Below are positions 60,641-64,000 of a stretch of 64,000 nt of DNA, in pieces. The notes under the pieces were generated by a model, which ran no database searches, had not been told where the DNA came from, and saw only the letters and a list, made by a program, of their open reading frames with translations. The position numbers and the translations under genes are program-made. Origin of the DNA: Catalinimonas alkaloidigena (GTDB lineage Bacteria > Bacteroidota > Bacteroidia > Cytophagales > Flexibacteraceae); NCBI RefSeq assembly GCF_900100765.1, contig NZ_FNFO01000005.1:370548-434547 (forward strand). The letters are read 5' to 3'. Position 1 is the stretch's first letter; the number at the start of each line of letters is the position of its first letter.

Positions 60641-62035
60641 ATGCAAAACGCTTCTTCCTTCCCTGAACTCCCTAGCCAGGGCGGCCCCGACCGAGGGGTC
60701 CCCGACCAGGGAGACGTCAACTACACCGCGACGCGCCAGGCGTACCAGGCCCGCGAACTGGACGAAGCCACCCGCCACTGGCTGGAAGAGGACGCCCGTT
60801 ACTTTCTGCACCAGGCGCTGTCCACGCCCGTCATGAACGTGCTGAGCCGGACGGAGGGCGCCTACATTTACGATTTGCAGGGGCGGCGCTACCTCGACCT
60901 GCACGGCAACGGAGTCCACAATGCCGGGTTCCACAATCCGCAGGTGGTGGAGGCGGTGCAGCGGCAACTGGCCGAAGGGCTGGCTTTTACGCCCCGGCGC
61001 TTTACCAACTTGCCCGCGATTCAACTGGCGAAACGGCTGGTGGAGGTGACGCCCGAGGGACTGTCGCGGGTGCTCTTCTGTCCCGGCGGTTCGCAGGCAA
61101 TCGAGATGGCGGTGATGCTGGCCAAGCAGGTGACGGGCCGCTGGAAAACGATTTCGTTCTGGGATGCTTACCACGGCACCGGCTTTCAGGCGGCGGCGCT
61201 GGGCGGCATGGAGCACTTCACGGGCGGCAACGGCCCGATGGTGCCCGGCAGTTTCTACGTCGATTTTCCCGACTACTACCGCAACCCTTGGGGGTGGGAC
61301 GATCCCGCGCGCGTCGACGAAGAGTGTCTGCGGCAGCTCCACACGGTGCTCAAACGGAACCCGGACGTGGCCGCGCTGATCGGTGAACCGATTTCCTCCA
61401 CGCCCACCATTCCGAGTCGGCATTACTGGGAGGAGGCGCAACGCCTTTGCCGGGAACACGGCACATTCCTGATTTTCGACGAGGTGATCGAGGGCTTCGG
61501 GCGGACGGGCAAGCTGTTTGCCTGCGAGCATTTCGTGACGCCCGACGTGCTGGTGCTGGGTAAATCGCTGGGCGGTGGGCTGTTGCCGTTCGCGGGCATC
61601 GTGACGCGGGAAGAACACAACGTGCTGGGCCACCGCTCCATCGGGCACTTCACGCACGAGAAAAATCCGCTGGCCTGCGCCGCCGGGCTCGCCGAACTGG
61701 ACTACATCGCGCAATACCGGCTGGTGGAAAATGCCGCCACCCTCGGCGACTACCTGATCGACCAGTTGCGGGCCTTGCAGGAGACTTATCCGCTGATCGG
61801 GAACGTGGCGGGCGTGGGCTTCCACCTTGGCGTCGATCTGGTGAAAGACCGTCGGACGAAGGAACGCGCCACCGACGAAGCGGAACGGATCATGCTGTTT
61901 TGCCTGGAACGGGGACTGGCCTTCAAGATCATCGACGGAAGCGTCATCACGATGCGCCCCTCGCTCGTCCTGACCCGCGACGACGCCGACTTCATCGTCG
62001 AGACGCTCCGCGCCGCCTTCGCGTGGATCGGGTAG
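60641..62035 (+). CDS. Class III PLP aminotransferase family, PbfA-like
   Basis: The 464-residue enzyme is a fold-type I PLP protein of the class III aminotransferase family. It has RRYLDLHGNGVHNAGFHNP near the N-terminus, FCPGGSQAIEMAVMLAKQVTG, IFDEVIEGFGRTG with the PLP-ring aspartate, and the Schiff-base lysine Lys308 in VLGKSLGGGLLPF. The block FLHQALSTPVMNVLSRTEGAYIYDL (given in pieces) resembles enzymes of 2-aminoethylphosphonate breakdown, (R)-1-hydroxy-2-aminoethylphosphonate ammonia-lyase (PbfA). No other phosphonate gene is nearby, so the exact reaction is open. The start at ATG 60641 is chosen over a GTG 57 bases upstream. Confidence 0.85.
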   Translation: MQNASSFPELPSQGGPDRGVPDQGDVNYTATRQAYQARELDEATRHWLEEDARYFLHQALSTPVMNVLSRTEGAYIYDLQGRRYLDLHGNGVHNAGFHNPQVVEAVQRQLAEGLAFTPRRFTNLPAIQLAKRLVEVTPEGLSRVLFCPGGSQAIEMAVMLAKQVTGRWKTISFWDAYHGTGFQAAALGGMEHFTGGNGPMVPGSFYVDFPDYYRNPWGWDDPARVDEECLRQLHTVLKRNPDVAALIGEPISSTPTIPSRHYWEEAQRLCREHGTFLIFDEVIEGFGRTGKLFACEHFVTPDVLVLGKSLGGGLLPFAGIVTREEHNVLGHRSIGHFTHEKNPLACAAGLAELDYIAQYRLVENAATLGDYLIDQLRALQETYPLIGNVAGVGFHLGVDLVKDRRTKERATDEAERIMLFCLERGLAFKIIDGSVITMRPSLVLTRDDADFIVETLRAAFAWIG

Positions 62036-62275
62036 AGTCACAAAATTAGGAGTGGTGGAAAGCCTTTCTTCAGGTTTCAAACGCAAAGCATACGCCCCTT
62101 TTTAGCTTTCCCATCGCTACCGTCAGATCGCCGCCGGACTGAGTTCCTCATGATTTACCTACTGCCCTTTTTTTTAGTATCTTGAGAAGAGCCTCTTCGG
62201 GCGAAGGCATATCAGATTGTTACGATTTCGACTGATCTGCATTACAACCGTTCCACTACCTAGTCCTTTGCTCCC

Positions 62276-63739
62276 ATGCGTTACTGTCTGTTTACTGCCT
62301 TCCTGCTGGTCCTCCAGGTATCGATGGCGCAATCGCTTCGTCGTGTCCCCGCCCCTGAGGATCTTAAAAAAGAGACGTTATTCGTCAAAAAGTCTCCCTT
62401 CGCCATGCCCGCTCGCCAACCGGATGCGCATCGCGAAAGGCTCGCAGCCGCAACTTCAAACCTGGATAGCATCGTCCGCTATGAATTCTACACGCCGCAG
62501 GATTCCATGCGTTCCTACAAATCCGTTTATACGTACGATGCTGCCGGCCAGCAACTTTCACGGATTTCATACGGGTGGAACCCGACCGCGGCCCACTGGA
62601 TTGAACGGTATAAAGAAGAGGCGGCCTACGACGCAACGGGGAATCAAACCTTGTTTGCCAATTACTGGTGGGATGAGGATACAGAGCAGTGGGAAGGCGG
62701 CAATAGGTATGACGATCGCTACGATGAGTCCGGGAACCTGATCCTGCGCATCTCCTCGGAGTGGGATGACGTCGCCTCTCAATGGGAAAACAACCTCAAG
62801 ATTGAATTCACCTACGATGCGGCAGGCAACGACACAGAGGTGGTCTGGTCCCGGTGGAACGCTCTCTCTTCCCAGTGGTCGCTGAACCGGAAATCGGAAA
62901 ATGCCTACGATAGCCGAGGCAACGAAATCCTGAGCACTGATTTTGAGTGGGACAATGGCGCTCAAACCTGGACACCCACCCGTAAATACGAAGCTACCTA
63001 CGATGAAAACGCCTTCCGCAGTACCGGGATCAGTTACAACTGGAGCACAGCTAATCAATGGGAGCGGGCGCAGAAGTACGAAATCGCTTACGACAAGGCC
63101 TGGCGCGATACGCTGACCGTCTCTTCGGCGTGGGATACGAATACTGCCCAGTGGGTGAACGATGACAAGTACGAAGCCGCTTACGATGCCGCCGGTAACA
63201 CCACCTTGTTTGCTTACTTCCAGTGGGATCCGGATAACCTCCGGTGGAAGGGCCTGTATAAAGATGAGTATACGTATGACGAAGAAAACAACGAGCTTCT
63301 CAGCTTCTATTACGAGTGGGATGAAGCCCAACGCTACTGGACGGAGGTTCTCAAATACGAGTCGCGCTATGAGGCCGACTTAACACTACACTTGCGCATT
63401 TTATATGAGCAGGATGAAACTTCTGATGCGTGGATACTCACCGAAAAAACGTATTTCTACTACTCCACTCCGCTCACTTCCGCACCAAATCTCCTCGCCG
63501 CCGATTCGTGGAAGCTTTACCCTAACCCGACCCAAGATGTAGTGTTGCTCTCCCTTCCGGAAGGTACTCGGCAGGCGCACATTCGCCTATTTTCCATGAC
63601 CGGCGCACTGATGCATGAAGCCACTATCACAAGCGAAGAAAATCAAGTAGCGCTTCATCGTTTACCGGCCGATGTGTATCTACTCTACTTACAAACCGAG
63701 CGAGGACATGCTACCCGGAAAGTAATGGTAACTCACTGA
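62276..63739 (+). CDS. YD-repeat secreted protein with T9SS C-terminal domain
   Basis: The 487-residue protein has a signal peptide (to about 19, SMAQS) and nine units of about 32-37 residues (about 87-350), each starting with YD and often YDAAGN or YDATGN, with W-rich ends such as SRWNALSSQW. This is the style of YD/RHS-like beta repeats. The C-terminus (about 410-487, WKLYPNPTQDVV ... HRLPADVYLLYLQTE) is a type IX secretion domain, so the protein is sent to the surface or medium. No catalytic domain is seen; a structural or adhesive role is inferred. Confidence 0.88.
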   Translation: MRYCLFTAFLLVLQVSMAQSLRRVPAPEDLKKETLFVKKSPFAMPARQPDAHRERLAAATSNLDSIVRYEFYTPQDSMRSYKSVYTYDAAGQQLSRISYGWNPTAAHWIERYKEEAAYDATGNQTLFANYWWDEDTEQWEGGNRYDDRYDESGNLILRISSEWDDVASQWENNLKIEFTYDAAGNDTEVVWSRWNALSSQWSLNRKSENAYDSRGNEILSTDFEWDNGAQTWTPTRKYEATYDENAFRSTGISYNWSTANQWERAQKYEIAYDKAWRDTLTVSSAWDTNTAQWVNDDKYEAAYDAAGNTTLFAYFQWDPDNLRWKGLYKDEYTYDEENNELLSFYYEWDEAQRYWTEVLKYESRYEADLTLHLRILYEQDETSDAWILTEKTYFYYSTPLTSAPNLLAADSWKLYPNPTQDVVLLSLPEGTRQAHIRLFSMTGALMHEATITSEENQVALHRLPADVYLLYLQTERGHATRKVMVTH

Positions 63740-63769
63740 AAAAAGATAGCTCAAAAAACTACAGAAGGC

Positions 63770-63880
63770 CTACTCGTACCGCAACGAATCGACCGGATTG
63801 GCGCGGGCGGCGCGCAGGGTTTGCGCACTGATGGTCAACAGGGCAATGCCCAACGGGGCGGGCAGCCCGAACAGCAGAAA
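63770..63880 (-). pseudogene. C-terminal remnant of an FtsX-type ABC permease
   Basis: The leftward frame ending TAG at 63772-63770 reads FLLFGLPAPLGIALLTISAQ, then TLRAARANPVDSLRYE. This is the last helix and typical ending (NPVDSLRxE) of Bacteroidota MacB/FtsX-type permeases. Upstream, similarity stops near 63880 and a stop codon lies in frame at 63893-63895, so the rest of the gene is missing. It is a broken gene cut at its 3' end by an insertion, deletion or rearrangement. Confidence 0.75.
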
Positions 63881-64000
63881 TAAATTAACCTCCTACTGAG
63901 TCCTTAGACCCTGTCCAAAAATTGCTTAAGGACTGAAGACAAGCAAGGGAACCAGTATAAGTTAGCAGGTAAATCTCGCCAAAGATGTATCCTACCGACC
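63881..64000. other. Unassigned end of window, possible insertion boundary
   Basis: Sequence character changes right after the permease remnant, becoming AT-richer. AGTCCTTA (63899-63906) is inverted as TAAGGACT (63927-63934 region) around about 20 bases. This may be the end of an insertion sequence that cut the permease, but no transposase is visible before the edge. Confidence 0.35.

Noticed and set aside
60554..62086. Long reverse frame opposite the aminotransferase (510 codons)
   Set aside because: It is a shadow in a GC-rich gene; the forward frame carries the complete PLP-enzyme motifs.

Overview
The window looks like a chromosome segment of a Bacteroidota bacterium, most likely of the order Cytophagales. 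Supporting signs are two TonB-dependent receptors with carboxypeptidase-like N-terminal domains (one with an STN domain and a DUF4249 partner), type IX secretion C-terminal domains on two secreted proteins, a bacillithiol gene (bshC), DUF2911, DUF4139 and DUF4856 proteins, imelysins, and several promoter -7 boxes of the Bacteroidota type (TAnnTTTG). No tRNA, rRNA, CRISPR array, prophage or complete insertion sequence was seen. Most of the window is ordinary chromosome, broken by a few repeat-rich spots.

Layout. 1-8.4 kb: a partial gene, a HELAH metalloprotease and a three-gene outer-membrane operon (STN TonB receptor, DUF4249 lipoprotein, large protein with a plug-like insert), then DUF2911. 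8.4-14.3 kb: a GH63-like glycosidase, the 3' remnant of a histidine kinase, and a copper pair (CopA ATPase and DUF3347 lipoprotein). 14.3-24.9 kb: housekeeping genes (Sel1, Tag, bshC, formyl-THF cyclo-ligase, BrkB, amidase, DUF2264) and small membrane proteins. 24.9-30.5 kb: a modular GH16 glucanase, a charged-repeat protein, a second BrkB, RDD and nitroreductase. 30.7-35.7 kb: a MacAB-like ABC exporter operon with a four-helix-bundle gene between its two permeases, bracketed by inverted arrays of an 8-bp repeat. 35.7-45.8 kb: DUF4139, OmpA, prephenate dehydrogenase, a NYN nuclease with a cold-shock-like tail, and an AraC regulator with two SDR genes and clear operator-like repeats. 46-55.2 kb: a leftward six-gene set that looks like an iron acquisition locus (imelysin, c-type di-heme protein, DUF4856, second imelysin, HTTM/gamma-carboxylase-like protein, FecA-like TonB receptor), punctuated by two clusters of short palindromes. 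55.5-64 kb: a PQQ dehydrogenase with an embedded cytochrome c domain, YiaK-like reductase, class III aminotransferase, a YD-repeat T9SS protein, and the broken end of an FtsX-type permease.

The strongest candidates for something undescribed are the four-helix-bundle cassette (32.74-33.22 kb), the iron/gamma-carboxylase-like operon, and the palindrome clusters at 48.5 and 50.2 kb, one of which has become part of a coding sequence. Functions come from family recognition by eye; nothing was searched or computed beyond reading the sequence.
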